Of a DNA stretch of 64,000 nt, positions 1-13,071 are shown one piece after another; position 1 is the stretch's first letter; the number at the start of each line of letters is the position of its first letter. Under the pieces are notes generated by a model. The model saw only the letters and a list, made by a program, of their open reading frames with translations, ran no database searches and had not been told where the DNA came from. This DNA comes from Phytoseiulus persimilis (lineage: Eukaryota; Arthropoda; Arachnida; Mesostigmata; Phytoseiidae): positions 53,382,001-53,446,000 of the forward strand of contig CM075101.1 of assembly GCA_037576195.1 (NCBI GenBank). Direction: 5' to 3'. The position numbers were made by a program, and so were the translations under genes.

Positions 1-2221
1 GCTGCTGCATCCTCGATCCCCATTTCTCGTACACCGTCGTAGCCGCCCCCGTCCGAAGGGCCGAGCGGACGACAACTCAATCCCTTGAGGAGTATAAGAA
101 GGAAGATGCCCCTCCTTTCCATCATGCTGTTCGCTTGGCGCCGCCGTCGCCGCTGCTGCTGCTTATCCCGCCTGCCGCTTGGAAGTTTTTCCTCTCGCGG
201 AACCCTTTTTCGAATTGTACCCCCTTACATCGATGTTGTTGTTGCTGCTTCAGCTCTCGTTGGCGGTAAGGTAACGTTAGTCGCAGTCGAATCCGACCGA
301 TGAGCCTTGCTCGCCGGACGAGGGTTTGAACGACGACAACAATCGGAAGGGCACTTCGCGTCTCCATCAGGTGGCCTGGGAACTGATCGACGCCACGCCG
401 AACCAGGCATCGTTCGCGTCGACTCTGTGAGCCTACTTCTACGACACGGCTGCGACATGCACAAACACCGCTTCCCGACCTCACTGTCGCCTCCTCCTCA
501 TGCTAGCTGGCGGAGGGAGGGTCGGCGGAACATAAGTATAGTAGGCATAGGTTTCGTGCCGGCGTCCGTTGTCCAAGTCGGCAAGGCAGCCGCCGCTGCA
601 GCAACGGCGCCGCGTCAACATAAACAGGAAAAGAAGAGAGGCACTAGAGGAAGGGAGGGCGGAGCAGCGGCGCCACCACCACTAGTCAACCGACTGGCCC
701 ACCACCACCACAGCGGATGGAAGCAGATGTAACTCCAGCCGTTGGCGAGATTTAGACGAAGGGAGGGAAGGAGGAGTTAGGTTAGGTTAGCTGCCGATGT
801 AGCGGCGGCGGCGGCGGCCGCAGCCAACCACTAACAGACCGATCCCGACCAGCATAACTACTACAGCTGGGGAGGGCTCCGCCGCCAGAACGCACCACCT
901 GAAAAGAGGGAGTTCGATACCAGTCGATAGCTTTGACACACTCCGAGTGATCGGGCAGACGTTGTCGTGTCGAGGCCGAGTCTGAACTCGGTCGCCATAT
1001 CTCTGGTTCCACAATCGCCGATCAAAGACGAGGACAGGGCGGATGCTCGACCTCTCCTCAGTATATCCGGAATGACATTCAAATCTACTGACCGAAGTTT
1101 TCAGGCAGATCAGGTAGAGCTGACGGCTCCCGTAACAAAAAAAACTGAGAAGAATCGAAACCATGCGCGTTTCCAAAGGAGGAGTAGGATTGGAAGGGGG
1201 ACAATTTTTCAGAGCTACTGGCGGGAATGACTGCCTGCTGACCAAAGATGATTCGCAAATTCATTCGGCCTGACGACTCAGTAGCCGCTTCTTGCATCGG
1301 AGCCTGGGCGTGTTGTTTTTTCCTCCACGTAGCCCGACTCGTACTAAAGATTTGATTTGGGGAGAGGGCGAGGCAATCCTGACACCGTCTCGAGAGGGCC
1401 AACAGACGATGATGATGATCATCATTGAGCCCAATGAGTCGGAGGAAAGTTTCGAGGAGGAAGGAAGAAGCCTCCTCGGGATCTCTAGGAATAGGAACAG
1501 CTTAAGGGAGCAACTCAGAGTTCCGCTGAGACTGAAACGGAGCGGCCTCGAGTCGGAGCTCGGAGTTTCTGCTACCATCTCTTATTCTCCAATTGACTTT
1601 AATGAACATCTTCATCCTCTCAGGTGCGAATATTGCGTTTGCTAACAATCCGTGGCACTTTTGGCCAGCGTGCGGCTCCCCGAGCTTCGAGCCTCTGGAT
1701 AGGCTCTATTCACGGAGATGGGCGCCGATTCGTCGACGAGGGTGACTTTTCCAGAAGCTCGAGCAGCCTGAACATCTACCGATTCCCGCTTGAGTTGGTT
1801 CGGGCGCGCGTGATCCGCGATGTCGGGAACCTGTTCCCACGTCGGCGGAATCGCTTTCGAGATGGAGCGGGATTCGACCTTTGAGTCCTCACAGAACCAG
1901 ATTTCCCTTTGGGTTCCCTCGCATTGGGTTCTGGCGATAATTACCGCGAGAACACTCCAGAACCCACACCGATGCGGGTTATCCTCGAGCAGTGTAACCA
2001 CTCGGGCGGTGACCTCAATCGATCGATCCATCCATTGGTCGGCCAAGCGTACATTGGTGGCCCGGGACCAAATCGTCGAGTTCCTCCATCATGACATATC
2101 CGTCAACAGAAGCCACCAGACGTGCTTCAGAGCGAAATGGAGTTGGGTCAGCACCCGTACGAGCCGAGATTCGGAACTATGGAGTAGATGGTTGGCTAAC
2201 CGGTGATGTTATTCCTTCCAG
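1..2221. other. Upstream non-coding stretch before first supported exon
   Basis: I see no exon I can support here. The sequence is GC-rich with short purine/pyrimidine runs and small trinucleotide repeats: GCT units near 150-165, GGC units near 802-820 and three TTAGG units near 776-790. The open frames overlap one another on both strands without splice-supported boundaries. It most likely holds 5' UTR, intron or promoter sequence of the plus-strand FLYWCH gene, whose first supported exon begins at 2222 and needs an upstream coding exon. Confidence 0.5.
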
Positions 2222-5200
2222 AGCCGTTCATCTCAGAGTGATGTGAGCCCTCTGGTATCGTTATCGGCCATCCGAAGCGGCCAGCAGAATTGCCACCTAT
2301 CCCCCGGCGCCGCCGCCGTGGCCTCGCTCGGATTTTTCGGCCAGGGGCTTCAGGAGCTCCGCGGCGGTCACCCGGCGGGTAAAAGCAGTCAAGGAAGTCA
2401 AGGCAGCGGCAGGACCTCACCCGAAACCGAGCCCGAGCCCCCTCCGAGACTGCACACGCCCAACGCGATGCTTCAGATGCACCAGAGCCTCCTCCACGGT
2501 CCAATGGCTCCAGACAGGGAGCGCGCGGTGGCGCTGGGGGCATTGGGGCACATGAGGCTTCAGGCATCCCTCAGTCCTCCGAATGGACTCCTGAACGGAA
2601 ACGGTCAACACAACACACACTCAGCCGGCGGCGGAGCAACGAACAACGCGCTCAAACTAAGCGAGTAAGTTGGCCTCATATTTCCTTTCTGTCGATTCGT
2701 GCAAGCCTCCGCCGAACTCAGTTCTCGAAACTTCGCTCCTCACGGAGGGCACCCGAGCGCGAGGAGCTACTCGCTTGCGTTGGTCTTGTTCCATCCCACT
2801 CACCACTTGAATCATTCGAGTTCGGGAAGAAACGCAAATCAATCCGATCGTTCGAAAATCCGTGATCCGAAAATCCACTTACCTGGGAATATTAAAGCGC
2901 CACCGCTCTCTGGGCGAATGCAACACGCGAACTCATTTCCGAAGCGTCCGCCTTAAAGGCCGCGCCCTCGTTCTCAATGTTTAATCTAGGTGCAAATCCT
3001 CTGCCGAACCAACGATCCCGGCAACAGTTATAGATCTTCACGGTAGGATTCTGAACGTAATGAAACCCACCCGAGCCGGTCCGCGTTTCGACCAGCGGGT
3101 GTTCCGAGACAGTTCTGCGAGCGTTCTGGGTGTCTGCAGAACTCCCTGTTCACGTATTCCCAAAAGATTCCCCTCCCCTGCTCTCGGCTCCGCTCAATCG
3201 ATCGACTTTCCAGCTCTATATCACAATCGCTGACTGTTTTAGTCACCAAACCAGCGCTTAGGCGGGAGAACTTGCCGCGGGAAACGCATATCGAGCCGGG
3301 TTGCTCCGAGTGCACATACTTAATAAATTGGGGGCCCGGAACGGCACGGGAGAATAGAACTGAGGCTCGCGTTCGGAGATGCTTCCTCTTGTGCACCGGC
3401 CGGCGGCGTTCATTGACGGCGGTGGATTCTGCTGCCAGCGTTGCCGCCAGGACTACCGCCGGCGACGTCGTTGTCGAAGTCCCTCATTTGCATTCGAAGC
3501 AGCAGCAGCAGCAGCAGGAAGCAATAGAGGAGTTTCTTAAAAAGACGCAGGGACGCAAAATGAGAGAAAAAAGAAAACGGGGTCTAAGCGGGGACGCAGC
3601 CACTCGGGGATCGGGCGCGTCGGGGGAGCTTGTCGGCGGCAACGAGGCGCAAGTGGGGTGTCGGCAACCTCCGGCGAGGGTGACACCGTGTTCGCCAGCC
3701 ATACAGCTTTCACAGGAAGAAAGACGCTGTTCCAACCGATGGAGAACAGCGCCGACGACGGACTGGGGGGGGGGGCATGCAGGGGAGAAAGGCGAAAGAG
3801 GTCATATTGATTGGGTTCAACTACGTCGAACAACGACAAATTGGATGCTGATGCTCCCCCGCCTGCTCACCACGGATTCCGACCCTCCGCGGAGTTTCGT
3901 TTCTTCTGAGCGATCCACGCAACGAGCCTCACGAACCGAGTGAGAAGCGCGGGAGGATCTGATCTGAAATGAAAAACCGTTGATTCTCTGCCCGCGCAGT
4001 CGTCAGCCAGTCCGATATCAACCCCGGAACATCGATTAGAAACAAACGAACTGCTTTCGGAGCGCGATGCCGGTGGGTAGAGCAGATAAGAGAGGGGAAC
4101 GAATGTTCGAGACGTTCGTCGAGCTGACACGTTCCGCCCGGTTAGATCTGTGCGCAAACCCGGTCGCGTCGGACGTTGTAATCCGGGCGTTTTGGCGATG
4201 CCTCTGTCTCACTCTGCGGTTTTACTTATCTACGGAATCATTCGAAAGAAGAGAACTAAACAAAGCCGGCCGGCACCGAGCCGGGCTCGCGCCGAGCGTC
4301 TTAGCGATGGAGTGAAGATCCGGACAGACTGCATCAACGGGTTCGTCCCAATGGTAGGCAGGGAAATTCAGAGGAGAATAAATCGATTGAGATGTTCGTT
4401 CGTCTCAACAATGGATGAAGGGACGTAAGAGCGAGCGCGCGCGTACTCCGCCGGGTGTCAGTCGGAACATCGTCTGGGCGGGGAAGAAGCGACGGGGGCA
4501 AAATAGGAATACACGGGTTGCTGTGAAAAACGGCGGCGATGGCGGCAGAGGAGCAAAATAACGGCTTCATCGGATCGGATAACTAACTGACTGTTCTGAG
4601 AGGAACTCGCATGATAAATGAGTAGACCATCGGAACGGCGAGCCCCGATTCGATGGCGAGTTTCGATCTCCGAATCGAATGTTCGTTCCGATGTCCTCGT
4701 TCCTCCCTCCTCATCTTCACGCCGCTCGTCGCCGTCTCGGCGTTGGTGCTTTTTAGCCCACTCGTTTCATCTCGTGCTTTCTTTCGTTCCCAAACTACCA
4801 CACCCTCGTTCGGTGGCGCGCGGGCTCGTCCGAACGAGCAGAAGACAAAGTATTTCCCCCTTTATTCTCTTGTATCTTCCGAGTTCTCTCTCTCTCTCCC
4901 TTTTTTGCCGAACTCTCGTTCTGGCTGTTCTCCCGGTGGCTGCTATTAGTCGCGCGCGTAGTGTCGAACAACGAGGTGCACAAATCTACGCTCTCAATGA
5001 AGGAGCTCATCTATTATCTCCCACTGGCGGCGGCGCCAACTCCGACGGCGGAGGCAGTAGCACCTTTTGCTGGCTCATTACGACACGGGAGCGAACACGA
5101 TCGCGGCTCGGTACGTAGCGGACATCGTATCCCGCGACGAAGTTTCCTCGCCGTTTCGACCTCTTCTCCTGGAGAGCGATCTCCTCCAACGGCATCGCTC

Positions 5201-8200
5201 GTTGTTGATCGCGGAAGAGGTGTCGTCGGATTTCCTCGATCCCTCCCCCCCCCCCCTACCTCCTCCTCCCGGATGAGCTGGAGGCCACACTGTGCCTGTC
5301 GGCCACCGACAGAGTTCTCGAAACGTTGGCAATCGATATTGGGAATCGAGTTGATTGGCGCGCTCGCCGGCAGATATCAAATCCATTGTGTCGGCGGTAA
5401 AGTGAAGCAAACTCCTGAAGAAGATCGGCCCATTCCTTCATCTCGCCCGACGTGCCAACGCCACACCGGGGTCTCCTCACAAAGCGAAGAGGAACGAAGG
5501 CGGATAGATAGACGAATGGATCGAGTTGGCCGTGCTGAGTGGGGATTTCTATTTGCATCTCAATCAGAGGGTTAATGAGGGCGACAGAGAATTCGAGAGA
5601 AAAAAGAGTTGGAAATTTCCACCACCATTGACTCCCTCGTTGGCGGGGAGGGCTCCGTTGGTCTGTCGCTTCTTCTCGCTCGAGTCGCTTCTTCCGCTGT
5701 CTGCATATCTCTCTATTTATCTCGCAGACTAACTGTCTGTCAGGCGGGCGAAAGAAAGGATCCTGTCACATCGGCAAGATCTCCCTTCAAATCCGGAGTG
5801 GCTGCGGGCCCACGAACGCAGGTGAATTTTCGAACAGAACTCCCGAGCTGTCTCCTTCCCCGCCTCATCGCGCTCGTACGGATTCCGTATCTTTGGCGTT
5901 TCAAATGATTGATATCCATCCGTCTATTAGACACTGGAGGAGCAGGGACGTGCTCTGAGTAGAGGTAGCTCATTCGTGACGGCCGAAACGCGAGGCATCA
6001 CATCTGAGTATATTCCTCCTCCGTGATCGGGACAGTCGTGATATGAACGCTTTTCTTGAGAGCTCGCGGAGCAAACAATGCGAATATCAACGAGCTGGCT
6101 GAAAGTCTAATTGTGAAATGAGCGAGCAGGACCGACACGACTCGGCGGGGGGAGAAAAGCGCCCGGCGAAAGGGCGCTCCGTCTGAAGGAGAAGACCGTG
6201 AAAGGCCCCAGAGAGATGGATATCTCACCGCAGAGATCAGAAATTGAGATGAGAATTCATCGAAGCCTTTTCTTCGCTGCTGACACTGAAAGAAGTCAGC
6301 CAACGAAGGGGAGAATTCATTCGAGTCAACGTGGCCGGCAGCTGACGACTAATTTCTCGAAACGTTCTCCAACGGTAACAGACGAGCCCCTGAGCCTCCC
6401 TGCGTTCCCGCGGCCTTCTTTCACAATCCGAGGAAGATGTCGCCATGCTCGATCATACGTCGGTTCAGATAGGGGGAAGGAGAATTTCAGGTACCATCGA
6501 AACTAAGTTCGCTCCCATCTGAATCCAGAGAAAGGCAAGCGCTCTCGAACCATCACAGCGAAGACGAAGCGCGAGGGAGAAATGTTTCGCGGGTTAACGC
6601 AATAAGAGTCGAATGCGAATATTCAGTGGAACTCACAGGCTTAGGGGAGAGACCTCAAAAGCGAACGAAGCCATGTCACAGAGACATGCATTCATTATTT
6701 AAGCCTATGCTGCGAATAGTAAATCCACATCTCGGTCATTCCTGTCGGGCGAAAGCTGAATCAGAAGCCTATTCCGTCGGCGGAAAGATAATCTCATAAA
6801 CCGCAGTCATCGATGATCATCATCCAAAGCCAAACACACAAAACCCCACCGAGAGAATATTCGGCGATCGTCACCGGAGCTAAATTCGCGCTCAACGCTG
6901 AAGCTCGACCGAAGTCAGCTGGGCTCGCGGACTGGCCGCGTTCGGGCGGCTACTGTATAGCCGCTGTGTATCAGTGAAGTGTTGCGTCTCTGTATTGGAT
7001 TCTCACAATAGTGCTCTATGTCCCGTTCGACGGCAACGCTCACATCGGATAATCTGTCGGGTGGGCGGTCAGGCCGAAGACAGCTGTGTTAAGAAGCTCT
7101 GACACGTGAGCTCGACGGGAGGCAAACCAAGATGCCGGCTGCTGAACATACTCCCCAAGGGATCGTCGGTGAGCAGTCGGGAACGGCAACAGCAATTTAT
7201 CTGAATTGTCTCCGCGACTGTCCAAAAGATCTTCTTCCTCGTTAGGGCACAACGCTAAAAATAAAGAAAAGAGCCAACCGCGCAGAAGCCCGACAGGTAG
7301 ATACCCTCTCTATTCCTGACCGGCTGAGCAGGTTGTCGTGGGGGCGGCCGGGGGAAATTAGGCTACTGCGCCGCCGGGGCATCGATCTCTAATAGCAGCA
7401 GAGAACGTGATGTTCCAGCTCTTCGCACCCTCGACAGTCACCGCCATAGACACCACAATGAAAAATGGCAGCGCGAATAACGACGGCAAAGTGCATAGGG
7501 GAGACCAAAAGAAAAAGAGTCAGTCACAAACTGCGAGCACCGGAGCTCACAAAAGATAAAGCACGAGTGAGATTCGCACTGAGAACAGGGGCCGCGCGAG
7601 CGAACGAGATATTGGCTATTGGTTCAGTTTGTTTTGTCGCACGTTTCCCCTCACTCCGTACCGGCTTGCTCTCACCCCTTCCCCGTTCGATAAGGACTCG
7701 CGGATGAATGCAGCCAGCGTGAACAGCATAATATTTACCCAAGCTGCCAGACGAAAGTGAGTGAGTTGTGGACGGGTCGAGGGTGAACACCTCGCCGAAA
7801 TCGGCGAGAGCCCGTGGTGGCTCGCGGCTGCGAATGCCCTTTGACCGCCGTCCGTTCGCGATCCGGTCCCCGGACCCGCGAATAGTTTCGAGCACGTCAA
7901 AGGAAACCGAGTCGTCTCCTCGACAGCGATTTCGGAGACACCTTCGCCGGTCCCCGCTGGCCCCACCAAGAAAGCAACAATGAGCAGCAATAGAGGACAG
8001 CCGAAAAGAAACGAACGACGGGGAAAAGCCACAGGGAATTGGTGAAATAGTAGCAGAGAGCGGCTTCATTCTCTCTAGACGGGAATGGAAAATCTGAATT
8101 GGGAATCACGACTCGGGAGACAGCCGAACAGTCGCCGAAACGTGACATCCATGACGTTCGTGGAGAAAAGAGGTGCACGAATTAGCAAATGGGGAGAATG

Positions 8201-10119
8201 TTCAACGAGCGAGCCGCTGTGGATCCGATGTGGGCTTCGAACGTCTGCGCTCAAATCGTCCCAACTAGGAGTCGGGATGATCGTTGTCGGGAAAATCGAT
8301 GTGTGCAAATACTTGCTCCTAAACTCGCGTTTTGTAATTGCAGCAAGTCGATGGAGTGTCAGTACGTGGCCACACAACGAGGTGGAATGGCGCTACTGTT
8401 CGAGGGCCACCGGTACAACAAGGTGCGTGATGGTCGGGAGGGAACCGTCTACTGGAGATGCGCCAGGTATGTATCACGAGCGCTGCCGTCGAACGCCAAC
8501 GTCCGAGGGGAACGCCGCTCGGTAGCCTTCCATCGAGACGTTCCCCGATCACGCATCATTCTATCTGAAGACCTCGCTATGATTTGTCTCGCAGGGACCG
8601 ACAATGTCCAGGTCGTGCGGTGACGGTGTACTCGCGGATCAAGAAAGCTAATAACAAACACAATCATCCGCCGGACTCCTGGAGAGGCCCGGGGGGACCG
8701 CAGGGCAACGGAGCGAATGGAGCGAATTCCACTGTGAATAACAGTAGTAACAACAAGGACACACAGCTTGCTGGACCCGAGCAGGTAAACAGGAGTCGCG
8801 TCGGCCCGCCGCGGACGACCCGGAGTTTTCTGAGTCCCGGCGCGGATTCCCCCATCGTTCTCCATTTTCGCTTCCTGTTCTGTTTTAGTTTCGCATCAGA
8901 TTATCCTAAGTTGTTCTGTTCCGCCTCTCTTTCATTCAGTTGTCACTTCGTCCGGGGAGAGAGTTGGGAAGCTCACGATGGAAAATGAATGCCAATCCAG
9001 TTCCTACTGCCTGAATAAATGAGGTAAATTCAAACGCGGATAGAGTGTCTCGACCCTGGTCAGCGGCCTCGTCGCGGCGCGCTGTTCGCTCAGGCAGCGC
9101 TCCCCTCAACCTCATCCAGCTGGAGGGAGGTTACAGAGGGGGCAGCGGGAGGTTCCTTGTTCATCATAAGTTCAAAGAGTATGAGAACGGATGCGTCTGT
9201 CGTCAGAAAGCTTAAAAATAAGGCCGGCCAACAGCAAGTGACCGGCGAGCGTTTTAAAAATGCTGCGACACTTCGCTCGGCCGACCAGCTCCCCTGCCAG
9301 CCGTTATCTCTTCTTTAGAGGCTGGCGGTTGCTCACTCGCTCCGGACCGAGACGAGTTCATATAGGGCTGTCTCGGGCGCATTGAAGGCATCAGGCGGAG
9401 CAGGGAAACAACAGTGAGAACTCACTTGATCACGTGAAGTTCCCTACGAAAGAGATGGAATACTCTCATTGTACAAAAACGAGGCGAGGACAGCTGGAGG
9501 GATTGTTCCGGAAAAAAACTATTTCGCACTTTCTTTTCTTTTGCATTGATCGATCACGGGGTGGCTTCCAAGACTCATTCGTCTGAGACTTTGTCGAGAG
9601 ATATGGACAGAGCCAGCGTCACGCGAGCGCTCATTCGTGTTCATGGTGATGTCAACGAGTTCATACACTTTTTCAGCCTCTGGATTTGAAGATGCTTTCT
9701 CAGCTAGGGGGTGCTGGGCGATCCCACTCACCGGAAGAAGCTCTAACTCCCGCAGCCATTGCCAACCTGGGCCATCTGCCCACTCTGTTCACCGAGACCC
9801 TCAAGTACCTCGCGTCATCTCATGGGGCTGCGTCCGCGAACGGTACGTGCGTCCTTCGAGCGGATCACTCGTACTTCCCGACACTCCCGATGAACGTACT
9901 CTGACTTGATATTCTCTTCCCGCGCGACGGCAGCTTTGAACAATGCGTTGATTCCGTTCAACCTGCCTGTTTTCCCTTCAATGAAGAACAAAAGCCCGCC
10001 TTCGAGTTCCTCGGGCCCCAACGGCACCAGCGGACAACACCAGAACGGAGGACTACCGGCTTGGCTCAGCCAACTACGAGATCTCCGACCGGACGACAAT
10101 TGGTGGATGTTCAACTCAG
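2222..10119 (+). CDS. FLYWCH zinc-finger protein, five internal exons (5' and 3' ends incomplete)
   Basis: Five exons join in phase: 2222-2664, 8344-8466, 8595-8784, 9677-9842 and 9934-10119. Each has a GT donor and AG acceptor. Exons 2 and 3 together encode a FLYWCH zinc finger: CQYVATQRGGMALLFEGHRY, then a YWRCAR block ending exon 2, then a CPGRA block and the HNHPP histidine pair in exon 3. The spacing is that of C2H2-type FLYWCH domains, as in Drosophila mod(mdg4) and human FLYWCH1, which bind DNA or proteins in chromatin. Exon 1 is rich in Gly, Ser, Gln and Pro; exons 4-5 encode an unrecognised region with the motif PAWLSQLRDLRPDDNWW. Exon 1 opens in phase 0 without a methionine, so an upstream exon is missing. 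The last exon ends in phase 1 and needs a downstream exon; three candidates lie at 10900, 11555 and 12337. The family is clear; the orthologue is not identified. Confidence 0.8.
2665..8343 (+). other. Large 5.7 kb intron of the FLYWCH gene
   Basis: It starts GTAAGT after the exon ending at 2664 and ends TTGTAATTGCAG before 8344; phase 2 is kept across the join. It is by far the longest intron seen in the window. It contains a CAG run near 3500-3515, poly-G/C tracts (near 3765 and 5250) and many pyrimidine tracts, but no exon I can support on either strand. It could hold alternative first exons or enhancers; nothing in it is recognisable as a transposable element. Confidence 0.6.
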
Positions 10120-10899
10120 GTGAGTTTTGGGTCGTTTTCCGTTCCAGCTGCGTTACGCTGCTGGAACCGATCGATAGGTCGGTTCCGAATCTGGGATGGC
10201 TGTTTCGGTTCGGTGGCATACTTTCTCTTCCACATTCAATTACGATGAGCTCGCAACGTTACGAAACCAAACAGACGAATGGGTAAAAGAAATACTTTGT
10301 CTGCGCTTTTCCCTCGCAATCGACGATTGGAGAGGAAAAAAACTTTGCATCGGAGCGTTCTTGAGATTAAATCCAAAGCCTTCAAAGTTGCCTCCTGCAA
10401 GCCCCGGCCTCTTTTCATCCCTTTTTTTTGGTTCGAACCCCCTGTCTGTTGTCCCCGGCGGCGGCCCTCATCGCCCCCTTTCCTATTCTCCACGTAACTT
10501 CCTCTCTTAAAATCCGGCCAAAGACATCAATAACCCCACTTCTTCTTCCTGCTTGACTCAAAATCGTCGCAACGATCTGGAGGGGGGGGAGGGCACCGAC
10601 GAGGTGCGGGGGACACGGAGGGGAATAGAAACGGGAAACGCGAAGCGGGAAACGAAGAGGAGAAAGACGACTCGGGGAAAGACCGAGGAAAAAGAGAACT
10701 CAAAAAGAAATCTCAAAGAAAATGCGCCGCAAGGAAGACGTTGCTGCTGGAGCGTCAAGCCTGGATCCCGCGAGGGGTTTGGTTGTCATTTCAAATTAGG
10801 GTCGGGGAAAATCGGGGATGTATGAGCACGTTGCCTCGCTCCTTAACACTCCCCTATTCACTTCTCAGCGTTCTTGAATTCCTCATTTTCCTTTCTTAG

Positions 10900-11000
10900 T
10901 CGGGGCTCAGCGAAGGAAGAGGGAAGCCCAACAAACAGTTCGATTCCGCATCGTAGCAGAGCAGCTTGCCTTCCCTCCGTTCGTTACTTCCGATTGTTGA
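10900..11000 (+). CDS. Candidate 3' exon A of the FLYWCH gene
   Basis: A strong acceptor (TCATTTTCCTTTCTTAG) ends at 10899. Read in phase 1, as needed after the exon ending at 10119, it opens a basic, Gln/Arg-rich frame (GAQRRKREAQQTVRFRIVAE) that reaches TGA at 10998-11000. It may be a terminal exon or may splice onward. No domain is recognised. Support is only the acceptor and phase, so it may be spurious. Confidence 0.25.
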
Positions 11001-11554
11001 TCACAAGGAACAGTTCTAGTTGGTGGCTACGTAGAATTAACGGGGCCGGGTCCATCATGTTCTTGAGTGAAGTACGGTGTTCGCAAAACTCGCGGGAGAT
11101 TTTCGTCTGCCCGTCGTTCAAGCCCCGGGAACGGCTCGGAAACGATTCCTCCAAAAGCCAACACTGGAGGACAGCTGCAATATGGAGTCTCATCGGTCGA
11201 GTGAACGACTGCCGAGGCAGCCTTTGTCCCGGCGCTCTAATCCCCCACCGAGATGACTTAAGAATTCCGAAGGTTATTAGCGCGCTGTGAGGAGGGAGGG
11301 GAGAACGGAAGCCGACAGGGCAAAACAGGCCGAAGGCACGAGAAAGACTCCGAAAGAGTTAGTTGGCGGATTAGGCATTGGCAAAACGAAACGGACCAGC
11401 AAAGCCAAAGACGGACGACAATCAAACCCGATCCGCTCCTGGGAGAATCCTCGCCTCGTCCATGTGTCAGGAGCAAGTTTCCGGAGGCATGATCGGATCA
11501 CTCCTCGGAGTTTCAACCGCTTCAGCTCTCCATCGAATTCGAGGCAGGATTGAG

Positions 11555-11718
11555 AGCGCATTGACCAGTCCCTCGGGTCTTCCCCCAGCGCTGCTGAGGA
11601 GGAACTACTCCAACTCCGAACACACATCGAAAAAATGAAACTCAACCCGTCGGAGAGGTTATACGTATTGTACATACTGAGTCAAAAGTTGGAGCCAAGA
11701 AAGAAAAAACCGAAGTAG
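11555..11718 (+). CDS. Candidate 3' exon B of the FLYWCH gene
   Basis: Read in phase 1 from an AG at 11553-11554, the frame encodes ERIDQSLGSSPSAAEEELLQ, then a charged helix with a KMKLNPSERLYVLYILSQKL stretch and a Lys-rich end, stopping at TAG 11716-11718. The peptide looks like genuine coding sequence (amphipathic helix, basic tail). The acceptor is weak, lacking a good pyrimidine tract; a stronger acceptor at about 11580 would give a different phase. It is one of three competing terminal exons. Confidence 0.35.
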
Positions 11719-12336
11719 ACGAAGGAGCGACGGCGACTGCACAGCCCGTGGGTCTTTGGCTGCCGTTATCTTTCTCAGCTTATCTCACAGAGAAGCAACC
11801 TAAGAACAGAAAGAAGTGAGTGGTGTTATTATCCGGCGTATGCCGACAAGACAGAGCCAGGATCAGGCACGGCCTGAGCCAGCTCAACCGAAGCCAACTT
11901 TAACTCTGCACTGTATAACAGATAAGGAACTGCAGTTCGAAAGACTCGAGAGGCAAAAGAAACTGAGCCGCTGCGGGAGAAGCATCTGCAGCGACGGGTC
12001 AGAACAGCTGTTTATTTTCGTCTCACCGGCGAAGACGCGGTGGCCTGCAAGGAATCGCTTCGTTGCATTCGCCTTTCTGGCCGCTCGTCGCCCGCTCACT
12101 GACTCGGTCGCTTTCTTTGGGAAAGTTTTTAAAAAAGGTTGTCGGTTGGCCACACGGCGAGGGATCGAAGCCTTTGACGATTCACGGAGGAGCGAGCGAG
12201 CGAGAGAAAGTGAGTTCGTGCCACTCTTACTCGCCTGCTCCGCGGGGTTGAGCGAGAAGGGACGGCGAGCTCTTCAGAACGATCCCCGGGCTTTGCAATT
12301 GCAACAGTGCTTGGGGTAGATATGGAATTTTTGTAG

Positions 12337-12506
12337 ACGTTAAAAATTGCATCACCCAAGGAGGCCCAAAGGGTTATGACCCTGCCGAACTACCTCCACC
12401 CGGAGGCCCAGCGCTACTTCACTGGCTGCTTGGTTCGTTGCATTGCTGCTTGATTGGCTGGCAGACTTTGCACTTTGGCTTTGAGTTGAGATCGGTTTTT
12501 GCCTAG
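12337..12506 (+). CDS. Candidate 3' exon C of the FLYWCH gene
   Basis: The acceptor GGAATTTTTGTAG ends at 12336. In phase 1, matching the donor at 10119, it opens a frame with a GGPKGYDPAELPPPGGPALL segment followed by a hydrophobic Leu/Trp-rich stretch, ending at TAG 12504-12506. The open frame, phase match and good acceptor are in favour; no domain is recognised. It would end some 240 bp from the poly(A) signal of the convergent TAPT1 gene. Confidence 0.3.
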
Positions 12507-12755
12507 CGAACACGGCCGGTTGCGGTTTGTGATCAATTGTGTCGAATAGGCGATACTGGCTGAGTTTGAGCCTTCGATCCAACCCGCAGTCGGCTTGCAA
12601 GCCGCCCGCGTGGGCTGCTTCGAAGCGAAGCCACGTACGAACGTAACCCACGAAATCGTCTCTCGTGGAGATGGAAGACCTTTGTGTTCCTGACCGAGAA
12701 CGCCGTCAGGTGGTGGCGAGGAGACTAAAACGCCGCGATCCGGTTAACAAGTATA

Positions 12756-12761
12756 TTTATT
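12756..12761 (-). terminator. AATAAA poly(A) signal of TAPT1
   Basis: AATAAA on the minus strand lies 311 bp past the TAPT1 stop codon, which gives a 3' UTR of roughly 330 nt. Confidence 0.6.
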
Positions 12762-13071
12762 TCACAAACAACAACCATCCTTCGTGTCTGACCAGAAACC
12801 ACGAAGGTCTCGCTCACTCCTCAATATTCACAGGGTATAGACACAAATTCATCCACCGGGGCAAGCATATCCTCTCTGAAGTTAGGAATTCATTACAACA
12901 GAAGATGATGACTTTGAGAATAATGATGAGCAGTTGTCACGCTCCGTCGGTTCACGCAACCGAGAGCGTCGTTGCGCCTCGCGAACAGTTCTCTTACAAC
13001 AGAATGAAACTCGCTCGCTCAGTTGGGAATTCATCGCTCGTTCGGCTTTCGGCCGCCGCACCCTGGAGAGA

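Noticed and set aside
778..790. Three TTAGG units, the arthropod telomere repeat
   Set aside because: Only three copies inside a low-complexity region near gene sequence; no evidence of a telomere or interstitial array.
10431..10443. GGTTCGAACCC, a good tRNA B box
   Set aside because: No A box, no cloverleaf and no acceptor stem at the right distance upstream.
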